Assembly (NCBI GenBank): GCA_007713455.1
Contig: VMRT01000002.1
Coordinates: 434,001 to 498,000, forward strand
Origin: Pseudomonas sp.
GTDB lineage: Bacteria > Pseudomonadota > Gammaproteobacteria > Pseudomonadales > Pseudomonadaceae
DNA: 64,000 nucleotides
Reading direction: 5' to 3'
Position numbers and translations under genes: made by a program. Numbering within the stretch: position 1 is the first letter of the stretch; the number at the start of each line of letters is the position of its first letter. Positions 1-7,368 of the stretch are shown here, one piece after another. The notes beneath the pieces were generated by a model. The model did not search any database, was not told the DNA's origin, and saw only the letters and a program-made list of their open reading frames with translations.

Positions 1-1
1 G

Positions 2-688
2 CCTTGGGCAATCACACCGCTGTTGATGCTCGGCGGCGCCTTTCTCTGTTACGAGGGGTTCGAGAAGCTGGCGCACCGCTTTCTTCATAGCGATGACAGC
101 GATCACGCGGAGACGGTGAAGGCGCTCGCCGACCCGTCCGTGGACATGGTGGCGTTCGAGAAGAAAAAGATCAGCGGCGCGGTGCGTACCGACTTCATCC
201 TCTCCGCCGAAATCATCGCCATCACCCTCGGCACGGTCGCGGCCGCGTCGTTCAGTCAGCAGGTCATGGTTCTGGTGGGTATCGCCATCCTGATGACGAT
301 AGGCGTCTACGGGCTGGTAGCCGCCATCGTCAAGCTCGACGATCTTGGTCTGGCCCTGAGCAAGCGGGCCAGCGGTGTGGCCAGCGCCATCGGGCGCGGC
401 ATTCTGAGCGTCGCGCCGTGGCTGATGAAGTCGCTGTCGGTCATCGGCACCGCGGCGATGTTCATGGTGGGCGGCGGCATCCTCACCCACGGTATACGCG
501 CCGTGCATCATTTCATCGAGAACAGCACCCACGAAGCGCTCGGACTGCCCTATGTCGGAGCGGTACTCGGCGGCCTGTTGCCGACGCTGCTCGACGCCGC
601 ATTCGGCATCATCGCCGGCGGTGTGGTGTTGGCGTTGGTTACGCTTGGCGGCCGGCTGTTCAAGCGCGGCTCCGGCGCCGCGGCCTGA
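2..688 (+). CDS. DUF808 family inner-membrane protein (5' partial)
   Basis: The reading frame is open from base 2 and the window begins inside the gene, so the true start lies upstream. The visible 228 residues contain the pattern of the DUF808 (YedI-like) family: a conserved KKI-SGA(V)RTDFILSAEI stretch about 55 residues in, followed by several hydrophobic segments (about residues 65-105, 130-165 and 180-215). It is a predicted inner-membrane protein. The family's function is not established, so none is given. It is convergent with trkH, the two stop codons being one base apart, with no room for a dedicated terminator. Confidence 0.85.
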   Translation, partial: PWAITPLLMLGGAFLCYEGFEKLAHRFLHSDDSDHAETVKALADPSVDMVAFEKKKISGAVRTDFILSAEIIAITLGTVAAASFSQQVMVLVGIAILMTIGVYGLVAAIVKLDDLGLALSKRASGVASAIGRGILSVAPWLMKSLSVIGTAAMFMVGGGILTHGIRAVHHFIENSTHEALGLPYVGAVLGGLLPTLLDAAFGIIAGGVVLALVTLGGRLFKRGSGAAA

Positions 689-689
689 G

Positions 690-2141
690 TCAGTGGCGCC
701 AGAAGGCCGGGGTCAGCAGCACCAGCACCGTGATGATCTCCAGGCGTCCCAGCAGCATGCCGATCGACAGCAGCCATTTTGCCGTGTCGGGCAGTGTGGA
801 GAAGTTGCCGGCTGGCCCGATGATCTCGCCCAGCCCCGGGCCGACGTTGCAGACCGCGGTCGCCGCGCCCGTGAGCGCGGTGATCGGGTCGAGGCCTAGG
901 AGCGCCAGGCACAGCGCCAGTACGCCGATGGTCATGGTGATGAAAAAGGAAAAGGTCAGGATCGAGCGAACAATTTCTTCGTCCAGATTGTGCCCGTTGT
1001 ACTGCTGGCGGATTACCGCGCGGGGGTGAATCAGCTGCTTGAAGTTGGCGCGTAGCAGCGAGTAGGCCACCTGGAAGCGGAACATCTTCAGCCCGCCTGA
1101 CGTCGAGCCCGAGCAGCCGCCGACGAAGGTCAGGTAGAAAAATGCCATGACGGCGAAACCGCCCCACTGGGTGTAGTCATCCACCGCGAAACCGGTCGTG
1201 GTAACCACGGAAACCACGCTGAAGGTCACGATGCGCAGTGCATCCAGCGCCGGAATGTCATTGTTCAGCCAATACCAGCCGCTGAACAGCACGCTGGTGA
1301 TGGTGAGCATCAGGACGAAGCCTCGCACCTGCTGATCCTTGAGCAGCGCCGTGCGATGGCCTCGCAGCGTCATCACGTAAAGGGTGAACGGCAGACTGCC
1401 GAGCAGCATGAAGAATACTGCGACCCAGTGCGCGGACGGCCCGAACTTGCCCATCGATGCATCGGAGGTGGAAAAGCCGCCAGTGGCGACGGTCGACATC
1501 GCATGGTTGATGGCATCGAACATGCTCATGCCGGTCAACAGGAAGGCCAGAAACGCGGCGACGGTAAACGTCACGTAGATGACCAGCAGGTACTGCCCGG
1601 CCACGTGCGAGCGCGGCATCACCTTCTCCGACCAGTCCGAGGACTCGGTCTGGAACAGCCTCATGCCACCGACTCGCAGCAGCGGCAGAATCGCGATCGC
1701 CATGCCGATGAAGCCGATGCCACCCAGCCAGTGCAGCAGCGAGCGCCACATCAGCAGCCCGGGCGATGCGCTATCCAGTCCCGAGAGCACGGTGGCGCCA
1801 GTGGTGGTGATACCGGACATAGTTTCGAAGAAGGCGTCCGAATAGCTGATGTGCTGAATCAGCATCAGCGGCAAGGCGGCGAAACAGCAGACCACCACCC
1901 AGCTGATCGTGGTCAGGAAGTACATGTCGCGCGGCCGCAGGTTGGTGTTGGCTGGTCTACCCGGTGCGACAAGGGCGAAGCCGCAGGAAAAGGTGATCAG
2001 GCTACCCCAGATGAATGCCTGCAGGTCATCGGTGCGTTCGAATGCCAGCAGGGTCAGCATCGGAATGATCATGCTGACGGCCAGGGTGATCAGGAAAATG
2101 CCGAGGATGAAACCGATGATGCGTAAGGTCGGCAGGGCCAT
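690..2141 (-). CDS. trkH: TrkH family potassium uptake protein
   Basis: Membrane-embedded subunit of the Trk K+ uptake system, expected to work with the cytoplasmic NAD-binding TrkA encoded elsewhere. The 483-residue product has the usual TrkH length and hydrophobic profile with selectivity-filter-like segments, for example FFETMSGITTTGATVL, MSTVATGGFSTSD, VTTTGFAVDDY and AVCNVGPGLGEI, one per pseudo-repeat of the channel fold. The frame stays open further upstream, but the start at MALPTLRIIGF fits the family's N-terminus; the additional 65 upstream residues are charged and low in similarity to anything expected. It is divergent from the cysteine-cluster gene at 2330. Confidence 0.93.
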   Translation of the reverse strand: MALPTLRIIGFILGIFLITLAVSMIIPMLTLLAFERTDDLQAFIWGSLITFSCGFALVAPGRPANTNLRPRDMYFLTTISWVVVCCFAALPLMLIQHISYSDAFFETMSGITTTGATVLSGLDSASPGLLMWRSLLHWLGGIGFIGMAIAILPLLRVGGMRLFQTESSDWSEKVMPRSHVAGQYLLVIYVTFTVAAFLAFLLTGMSMFDAINHAMSTVATGGFSTSDASMGKFGPSAHWVAVFFMLLGSLPFTLYVMTLRGHRTALLKDQQVRGFVLMLTITSVLFSGWYWLNNDIPALDALRIVTFSVVSVVTTTGFAVDDYTQWGGFAVMAFFYLTFVGGCSGSTSGGLKMFRFQVAYSLLRANFKQLIHPRAVIRQQYNGHNLDEEIVRSILTFSFFITMTIGVLALCLALLGLDPITALTGAATAVCNVGPGLGEIIGPAGNFSTLPDTAKWLLSIGMLLGRLEIITVLVLLTPAFWRH

Positions 2142-2329
2142 GTAGAGGGTGCTCGGCACGGTGAAAGAGGGCGGACATTCTACTCGCGTCGCTTCGCCAG
2201 TAAACCGCCCGACGGCTGGTAGAAAAATGTTTTCTCGGCAGCCGCGGAGCCTCTTCCCAAGCGCAGCGCCATGAATAGAATAGCCGCCCGGGCGCCGGCC
2301 CATTTCCGGTCTCTGGGTGTTCACCTTCC

Positions 2330-2701
2330 ATGTCAATCGACAATCCCTGCCTCACGTGCGGCGCCTGCTGCGCGTACTTCCGTGTGTCCTTCTATTTTGG
2401 TGAATGCGTTTCTGCCGGCGGTGCGGTGCCGGACCAGCTGACGGTTCAGGTTTCGCCGTTCCATGTGGCCATGCTCGGGACCGAGAGCAAGCCTGCGCGC
2501 TGCGTCGGACTGCTGGGCGATGTCGGTTGCGGCGTGCGCTGCAGCATGTACGAGCAGCGTTCGAGCACCTGCCGCGAATTCGAGGCGTCCTGGGAGAACG
2601 GCGAGCACAATGCGCATTGCGACGCGGCGCGGGCGGCGCACGGCCTGCCACCGCTGGTGCCGCCGCTGCAGCCGCAGCTCTCGCCGGATCGGGTGGCTTG
2701 A
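2330..2701 (+). CDS. YkgJ family cysteine cluster protein
   Basis: A 123-residue soluble protein with the N-terminal signature CLTCGACC (residues 7-14) and further cysteines at CVGLLGDVGCGVRCSMYEQRSSTC (split here as C-x8-C-x3-C-x9-C). This pattern defines the YkgJ/Fe-S-cluster-containing (zinc or iron binding) family. The exact ligand and function are unknown. Upstream, trkH reads away from it. Downstream is a repeat-containing intergenic region before the nitroreductase. The same neighbour pair (trkH, YkgJ protein, nitroreductase) is recalled from other pseudomonads, which supports the call. Confidence 0.8.
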   Translation: MSIDNPCLTCGACCAYFRVSFYFGECVSAGGAVPDQLTVQVSPFHVAMLGTESKPARCVGLLGDVGCGVRCSMYEQRSSTCREFEASWENGEHNAHCDAARAAHGLPPLVPPLQPQLSPDRVA

Positions 2702-2709
2702 CCTGGTGG

Positions 2710-2844
2710 GCTGTTTGGTAAATTCGGTTGGTCAATTTCGGATGACCATGGCCCCGATACTGTGTTGCTGCTCCTTGCCATAAGCCAGCTATGACTCGTC
2801 GCAGCGCCTTGTCTCGGAGCCATGTTCATCCGAACTTGCCTCAG
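2710..2844 (+). repeat. Intergenic repeat, copy A (inverted relative to copy B)
   Basis: About 100 bases of this stretch match, as reverse complement, the intergenic sequence at 8923-9024, at roughly 85% identity by eye. Shared blocks include GTTGGTCAATTTCGG, GCGCCTTGTCTCGGAG and CATGTTCATCCGAACTTGCC. Copy A carries a 34-base stretch (about 2771-2804) absent from copy B; its edges are near-repeats (CTGCTCCTTG / CAGCGCCTTG). Neither copy has a convincing coding frame. The family is not one I can name. Confidence 0.75.
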
Positions 2845-2964
2845 CCAACTCACTGCACGGGCCACCAGCGCCGGCCGGCGCGTTGTTTGCGCTGTCGGCC
2901 GGCCATCACTCGCGGTACGTCGCCAACAACCTCTAGAATGTCCGACCCTTTCAGGAGGTAATGG

Positions 2965-3528
2965 ATGGACGCTCTGGACCTGTTGCTCAACCGCGTATCT
3001 GTCACTCGCCTATGCGAGCCGGCACCCGATGCCGATCAACTCGATCTGCTTTTTCGTGCAGCCTTGCGTGCGCCGGATCACGGCCAGTTGCACCCCTGGC
3101 GCTTCCTGACCGTCGAGGGCGATGCGCGCGGCAAGCTCGGTGAGCTGTTTGCCGACGCTCTGCAGGCCCGGCAGACGTCTGCCTTGGACGAAGCGCTGCA
3201 GAAGGCGCGCAACATGCCGCTGCGTGCGCCGATGTTGATCGTGGTGATCGCCAGTCCGAAGGCGCACCCGAAAGTCCCGGAAGGCGAACAGTTGCTGGCT
3301 GCCGGCTGCGCGGCGCATGGTCTGCTGTTGGCCGCCCATGCCCAGGGGATTGGCGCGGTGTGGCGCACCGGTGAGTTCGCCTATGACCCGCATGTAATGA
3401 AGGGGCTGGGCCTGGCCGAGCAGGAACGTCTGCTGGGCTTCCTGTACCTGGGCACGCCGGAGGGCCGCATCCGTAGCGCTCCGGTGCTCGAGCCCGAGGC
3501 TTTCGTCAGCGCTTGGAACGGTCAGTGA
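2965..3528 (+). CDS. NAD(P)H nitroreductase family protein (YdjA-like)
   Basis: FMN-dependent nitroreductase-fold oxidoreductase, 187 residues, close to the length of E. coli YdjA. Seen motifs: the N-terminal family pattern LLNRVSVTRLCEPAP, the FMN-contact segment RAPDHGQLHPWRF (about 36-48), and the C-terminal AHGLLLAAHAQGIGAVWRTG plus LGFLYLGTP. It probably acts as a cytosolic homodimer reducing nitroaromatics or quinones; the physiological substrate is unknown. The start is fixed by a perfect AGGAGG six bases before the ATG at 2965; an ATG at 2961 is in another frame. It converges with the sensor kinase gene, overlapping it by seven bases. Confidence 0.88.
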   Translation: MDALDLLLNRVSVTRLCEPAPDADQLDLLFRAALRAPDHGQLHPWRFLTVEGDARGKLGELFADALQARQTSALDEALQKARNMPLRAPMLIVVIASPKAHPKVPEGEQLLAAGCAAHGLLLAAHAQGIGAVWRTGEFAYDPHVMKGLGLAEQERLLGFLYLGTPEGRIRSAPVLEPEAFVSAWNGQ

Positions 3529-4877
3529 TGGGCCTGAATCTCTGACACCGTGCCTGCAGCTGCCAACGGCAGACGCAGGCTCGCGATAAAGCCGCCATCG
3601 GGGTGGTTGGCCAGCTGCAGCTGACCACCGTGGCGCTCGGCCGCACGGCGGGCGATGGCCAATCCGAGGCCATGCCCGGCCGCCGTTTGTCCCGGCGCTC
3701 GGAAGAAGGGCTGGCTCAGTTGCGGCAGATGTTCGTCGGCGACTCCTGGCCCGTGGTCGCGCACACTCAGTACCAGCTCGTCACCGTCGCGCTGCGCGCG
3801 CAACTCCACGGGCACGCCCTCGGGGTTGAAGCGCAGGGCGTTGCGCAACAGATTGTCCAGCGCGCGTTCGAGCATTTCCGTCCAGCCAGTGAATGCCAGG
3901 CCTGGCTCGACCCGGCTGTCGATACGCTGAGCGGGCGCGACGATGCGGGCGTTGTCCTCCAGTTGTTCGAACATTGCTGGCAGGTCGACGGCCGTTGTCG
4001 TGCCGGGTTCCGCATCCAGGCGCGAGAGTTCGAGAATCTCGCTGATCAACGCTTCCAGCCGATCGCATTCCTTTGCCAGTCGCGGCCAGATCACTTCGCG
4101 TTCGCTCGGGCTGGCGCGTTCGGCCAGTGCCTGGGCAATGCGCAGGCGCGCCAGCGGTGAGCGCAGTTCATGGGATACGTCGCGCAATAACTGGCGCTGA
4201 CTGCCGATCAGCGCCTGCAGCCGTGCGCCCATGCGATTGAAATCGCTCGCCAGCACGCCGAGTTCGTCGCGCCGTGTTGCCAGGCGGGCAAGGGACTGCT
4301 GCTGATAGCTGGTCTGTCCCAGATCGTGCACGGCACGGCGCAGGCGATCCAATGGGCGGGTGATGGACAGCGTCAGTAGCAGGCTGAAACCGGTGAGCAC
4401 CACCAGCGCGATGCCCAGCGCGCTGAGCGGCCAGGCCAGGCTGCCGCGATGCCAGGCCTGCAGTTCGGGATAGGGAATGCGGTAGATGAACAGGTAGGTT
4501 TCACCGCTGGTCGGGCTGGTGTAATCGGCGGTGAGGCGTCGCCAGGGCAGTGGGCGCTCGCGATCCTGATGGCGCGCCTCGAAGGCGGCGGCACGGGCAG
4601 GGAAGGTGCCGCGGATGATTGGCTGGCCGTTTTCCGCCAGCACCTGTACATCGACCCGTGCACGATGGCGGTGCTGTTCCAGCAGGCGCTGTGCAGCCAG
4701 CGGGCCCTGGCGCTCGTAGACCTCGGTCCAGGTTTCGGCGAGACCTTGCAGCGCCGGGTGGCGGCCGAGAATCCAGGCGTCCTGGTTCAACGCATGGCCG
4801 AGTAGCATGGCCAGGCCGGCAACCAGTGCAATGGCCAGCCAGAAGGTTGCGAGTATGCGCCAGAACAGTGATCGCAC
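3522..4877 (-). CDS. cpxA: Cpx-type sensor histidine kinase
   Basis: Inner-membrane sensor kinase partner of the response regulator at 5521-6198. Two membrane segments (about residues 4-25 and 148-170) bracket a periplasmic domain of roughly 120 residues, followed by HAMP, the H-box DVSHELRSPLARLRIA (phospho-histidine near residue 236), and the ATPase motifs N (LLRNALRFNP), G1 (DHGPGV) and G2 (GHGLGLAIARR). I choose the GTG at 4877, which gives the usual MRSLFWRIL N-terminus and has GGAG seven bases upstream; a TTG at 4895 is also possible. The order regulator, Spy/CpxP-like chaperone, kinase supports a Cpx envelope-stress assignment. Confidence 0.85.
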   Translation of the reverse strand: MRSLFWRILATFWLAIALVAGLAMLLGHALNQDAWILGRHPALQGLAETWTEVYERQGPLAAQRLLEQHRHRARVDVQVLAENGQPIIRGTFPARAAAFEARHQDRERPLPWRRLTADYTSPTSGETYLFIYRIPYPELQAWHRGSLAWPLSALGIALVVLTGFSLLLTLSITRPLDRLRRAVHDLGQTSYQQQSLARLATRRDELGVLASDFNRMGARLQALIGSQRQLLRDVSHELRSPLARLRIAQALAERASPSEREVIWPRLAKECDRLEALISEILELSRLDAEPGTTTAVDLPAMFEQLEDNARIVAPAQRIDSRVEPGLAFTGWTEMLERALDNLLRNALRFNPEGVPVELRAQRDGDELVLSVRDHGPGVADEHLPQLSQPFFRAPGQTAAGHGLGLAIARRAAERHGGQLQLANHPDGGFIASLRLPLAAAGTVSEIQAHH

Positions 4878-4896
4878 TGGGTCTCTCCACGGCAAA

Positions 4897-4946
4897 GCCC
4901 GGCAGCTCCCACCGGCGTTCTGAACGCTTGGCGGAGCCTGCCGGGC
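4897..4946 (-). terminator. Long hairpin between the Spy-like gene and the kinase (attenuator-like)
   Basis: The 72-base gap holds an inverted repeat with arms GCCCGGCAGCTCC and GGAGCCTGCCGGGC, 13 pairs with one bulged base, plus an inner pairing GGCGTT/AACGCT. On the minus strand it is followed only by CTTTGCC, so it is not a classical strong terminator. It could partially terminate, or protect the upstream chaperone mRNA, and so make more chaperone than kinase. Function is inferred. Confidence 0.5.
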
Positions 4947-4967
4947 AGGTTTCAGGAAGGGCGCAGA

Positions 4968-5381
4968 TCAGTTCTTCTGATCACGGTCCGCTTTCCATTT
5001 GAGGAACTCGGCACGTTCGGCGCGCTTTTCTTCCATCTTCTTCATGCCTTCGTCGAAGGCCTTGTGCTGCTCGGGCTTGAGCAGCGCGCGCATGCTCTGG
5101 TGGGTCTTCTCGCGGCTGGCGTCGAGATCGTTCTGCATGGCCTTGCGCTCGGCTTCGGGCAGCTTGTCGAGGTAGCGCTGGGTGATCTGCTGGCGCTGCC
5201 GCATCTGCTCGCCCATCAGCTTGCGCATTTCGCGTTGCTGGTCCTTTGTCAGGTCCAGGTCCTGAAACATGTGCGGGGCGTTCTTGCCGCCGTGATGACC
5301 GTCGTGCATGCCGCCAGGCATGGCGAAAGCGAGGGTCGGAACGGCAGCGGCGAACAGTAGGGCTACGAGTGATTTGCGCAT
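4968..5381 (-). CDS. Spy/CpxP family periplasmic protein (LTXXQ motif)
   Basis: A 137-residue exported protein: signal peptide MRKSLVALLFAAAVPTLAFA, then a His/Gly-rich linker and a helical region with the family's DLTKDQQREMRKLM (LTxxQ-type) motif, repeated in altered form as LKPEQHKAFDEGMKKM. Spy/CpxP proteins are periplasmic chaperones and, for CpxP, feedback inhibitors of the Cpx kinase. Its position between a CpxR-like regulator and its kinase, behind a CpxR box, fits that role. The ATG at 5381 was chosen because the signal peptide begins there. Confidence 0.87.
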   Translation of the reverse strand: MRKSLVALLFAAAVPTLAFAMPGGMHDGHHGGKNAPHMFQDLDLTKDQQREMRKLMGEQMRQRQQITQRYLDKLPEAERKAMQNDLDASREKTHQSMRALLKPEQHKAFDEGMKKMEEKRAERAEFLKWKADRDQKN

Positions 5382-5461
5382 GGTGAAAACTCTCCTGTGT
5401 AGGGAAACCGGCCATACCGACGCGTTGCTCATTGGCGGCAGGTCTGTGACCGGATGAGTTC

Positions 5462-5515
5462 AGTCTACGCAGGGCAAGGTCAAGGGCGGTCAGCTCAGGG
5501 TAAAGCCTCGGTAAA
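5462..5515 (-). promoter_or_regulatory. CpxR box and putative promoter upstream of the Spy/CpxP-like gene
   Basis: On the plus strand GTAAA-GCCTCG-GTAAA occupies 5500-5515, matching the known CpxR operator (two GTAAA repeats about one helical turn apart). It sits immediately downstream of the regulator gene and about 120 bases before the chaperone ATG. A TAGACT at 5462-5467 (minus strand) could be the -10, placing the box near -50. The box is seen directly; the -10 is tentative. Confidence 0.65.
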
Positions 5516-5520
5516 GACGA

Positions 5521-6198
5521 TCAGACGGCGTACAGATAGCCGCGACTGCGCAGGGCGACGATCCGTGGGCTGCCGTCGGCGTGCGGACCAAGCTTGCGCC
5601 GCAGGTTGCTGACGTGCATGTCGAGGCTACGGTCGTAGAGGGTGAGCTTGCGTCCCAGGGCGTGCTGGGCAAGGGTCTGCTTGTCGATCGGCTCGCCTGG
5701 TTGCGCGAGCAGCGTTTCGAGGATGCGGCCTTCGGAGAGCGTCAGGCTGACGTCATGACCGCCGACGCTGGCCACGCCGCGTGCCGGGCTGTAGCAGAGA
5801 TCGCCGAACTCGACCTGGCTGGGCGTCGCGGTCGGCTGGCTGCGGCGCAACACTGCACGTAGGCGTGCGGTAAGTTCGCGCGGGTCGCAGGGCTTGGCCA
5901 GGTAATCGTCTGCGCCAAGTTCGAGGCCGAGAATCCGATCCAGTGGCTCACCGCGACCCGACAGCATCAGCACCGGCAGATCGGGATGTTCACTGCGCAG
6001 TTGCTTGAGCAGCTCCAGGCCACTGCCGTCGGGCAGCATCACGTCCAGGACCACCGCGGCTGGCTGGTGCTGCGCCAGCGCCTGGCGTGCACTGTTGCCA
6101 TCGTGGCAGGCATGGGCGACGAAACCTTCCTGAGCGAGCCAGCTGATCAGCAGCTCGCAGAGTTCTTCGTCATCGTCGATAAGCAGCAATTCACTCAT
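5521..6198 (-). CDS. cpxR: CpxR-like OmpR-family response regulator
   Basis: 225 residues: receiver domain (about 1-115) with acidic pocket DDD near residues 8-10, phospho-acceptor Asp52 in VVLDVMLPDGSG, LMLSGRG switch residue and KP dipeptide in YLAKPCD; then an OmpR/PhoB winged-helix DNA-binding domain ending DMHVSNLRRKLG and RGYLYAV. It is expected to be phosphorylated by the kinase at 3522-4877 and to act on the GTAAA box just beyond its own stop codon. The upstream membrane-protein gene is only 14 bases away, so the two may be cotranscribed. Confidence 0.87.
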   Translation of the reverse strand: MSELLLIDDDEELCELLISWLAQEGFVAHACHDGNSARQALAQHQPAAVVLDVMLPDGSGLELLKQLRSEHPDLPVLMLSGRGEPLDRILGLELGADDYLAKPCDPRELTARLRAVLRRSQPTATPSQVEFGDLCYSPARGVASVGGHDVSLTLSEGRILETLLAQPGEPIDKQTLAQHALGRKLTLYDRSLDMHVSNLRRKLGPHADGSPRIVALRSRGYLYAV

Positions 6199-6212
6199 GT
6201 CGGCTCAGGTAC

Positions 6213-6590
6213 TCAGTTGAGCCACTGGCGTCGACGGCGACCGCGCGTGACCAGCAGGCCCAGGGTGAAACTGACGACCCCGACAGCACCACCGACGGCG
6301 AACCACTGCTGCTGTTCGTTCAACATCGCGGGCAGCACTTTTGCCTGCTCGGTCTGCAACTGCAGGCGCAAGCGGCGATTTTCCTCGCGCAGACGCAGCA
6401 GCAAGGCCTCCGTGGTGTCGGTGCTCGGGCCGGCAGGCTCTGGCTCGGCTACGGCGTCAAGCTCGTCGTATTCGGCGGGGTCGCCGGGCTCGGTCACCGG
6501 AACAGCAGGTTCCGTTATTGCTTCCTCGGCATACAGCGCCGGGGTGAGCAGGGTAAGGGCAAACAGCAGGGCAAGCGATCGTTGACGCAT
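6213..6590 (-). CDS. Small exported protein with YgiM-type C-terminal membrane anchor
   Basis: 125 residues: a signal peptide (MRQRSLALLFALTLLTPALYA), an acidic Pro/Glu-rich stretch (about 22-57), a short coiled coil (LLLRLREENRRLRLQLQTEQ, about 64-83), then one transmembrane segment (about 95-115) and the basic tail TRGRRRRQWLN. The last 30 residues resemble the anchor of YgiM-like 'SH3 and anchor' proteins (W-x-GG-x-G ... RRR-x-W-x-N), but no SH3 domain is present. Orthologues in pseudomonads are often mislabelled 'translation initiation factor 2'; nothing here supports that. Function unknown. Confidence 0.72.
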   Translation of the reverse strand: MRQRSLALLFALTLLTPALYAEEAITEPAVPVTEPGDPAEYDELDAVAEPEPAGPSTDTTEALLLRLREENRRLRLQLQTEQAKVLPAMLNEQQQWFAVGGAVGVVSFTLGLLVTRGRRRRQWLN

Positions 6591-6656
6591 CGGAACTCCT
6601 ATTTCCTTACGAGGCCGTGGGCTGCCAGCGGCCGGGCTATTCCCTGCTGTGTCGGC

Positions 6657-6956
6657 TCAGGGCAGTACTTTCTTGAAGGGCTTGACCACCACGTTCACGT
6701 ATACGCCGGCGGCCTTGTACGGATCGGCCTCGGCCCACTGCTGCGCGGCTTCCAGCGAATCGAACTCGGCGACTACCAGACTGCCGCTGAACCCGGCTTC
6801 GCCCGGGTCGTTGCTGTCGATGGCTGGGTGCGGGCCGGCGAGAACCAGGCGGCCTTCGTTCTTCAGCTGCTCCAGGCGTGCCAGGTGGGCCGGGCGAGTG
6901 GCGAGGCGGTCCTGCAGGGAGTTCGGTGCGTCGGTGGCGATAACGGCGTAGAGCAT
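6657..6956 (-). CDS. YciI family protein
   Basis: 99-residue dimeric alpha-beta barrel protein of the YciI (YCII) family, with the family pattern [14 protein letters not shown]-x-x-HLARL, [26 protein letters not shown] and the C-terminal [10 protein letters not shown]. The conserved His/Asp pair typical of the family is present at HLARLEQL and ADPYKAAGV. The precise biochemical role of family members is not settled. Start at MLYAV, since upstream residues in frame are not conserved-looking. In many pseudomonads a septation protein A gene precedes it; here none is visible. Confidence 0.85.
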   Translation of the reverse strand: MLYAVIATDAPNSLQDRLATRPAHLARLEQLKNEGRLVLAGPHPAIDSNDPGEAGFSGSLVVAEFDSLEAAQQWAEADPYKAAGVYVNVVVKPFKKVLP

Positions 6957-7368
6957 GGTCGATCCTCGTTCGCGTAGGGGCGTATATAAAAAGTACAGAA
7001 AGCCCGGCATGGGGACAGTGCCGGCGCGGCTTCTGTGTCGCGCGGGTCCAGGCGCTACAATGGACCGCGCCGTGCAGCGCGGCATCATAGCAAACGGCGC
7101 TTGCGACGGAAGCGCTGCGCTTTCCCCCGCTGCAGCGGTTGATGGCACGCAGGATCGTATCGGCGGTCGAAGCAAGAGCGGTTTGCGGCGCCTGCAGCGC
7201 TGGCTGGCCGTAATGACGGTGACGACACGAGCCAAAGCGCCGGTGCGGCGTTAGACTAGTCGGCCGTTTGCGCCGGAGCACCCCGTCTTTCGGGCCGGTG
7301 AAGCCTCACCGCCGCAGGCTTACGGATTCTTATCGAGGTGTCTGCATCTCACTGGAGCGCGTTACCAG
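6957..7368. other. 412-base gap between divergent YciI and PHP genes, no gene seen
   Basis: Divergent intergenic region. Frames crossing it are Arg/Ala-rich, lack a ribosome binding site and look like chance openings in GC-rich DNA. It must hold promoters for both flanking genes, but I cannot place a convincing -35/-10 pair. It contains GC-rich imperfect inverted repeats (around 7050-7090 and 7285-7310) without a T-run. The septation inhibitor gene (yciB/ispZ) that often lies beside yciI in pseudomonads is not here. Confidence 0.5.

Noticed and set aside
2871-2902. CCGGCCG ... CGGCCGG hairpin after the YkgJ-like gene as a terminator
   Set aside because: No T-run follows on either strand.
4878-4895. 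TTG start adding six residues to the sensor kinase
   Set aside because: The GTG at 4877 has the better-spaced GGAG and yields the expected MRSLFWRIL N-terminus. The TTG remains possible.
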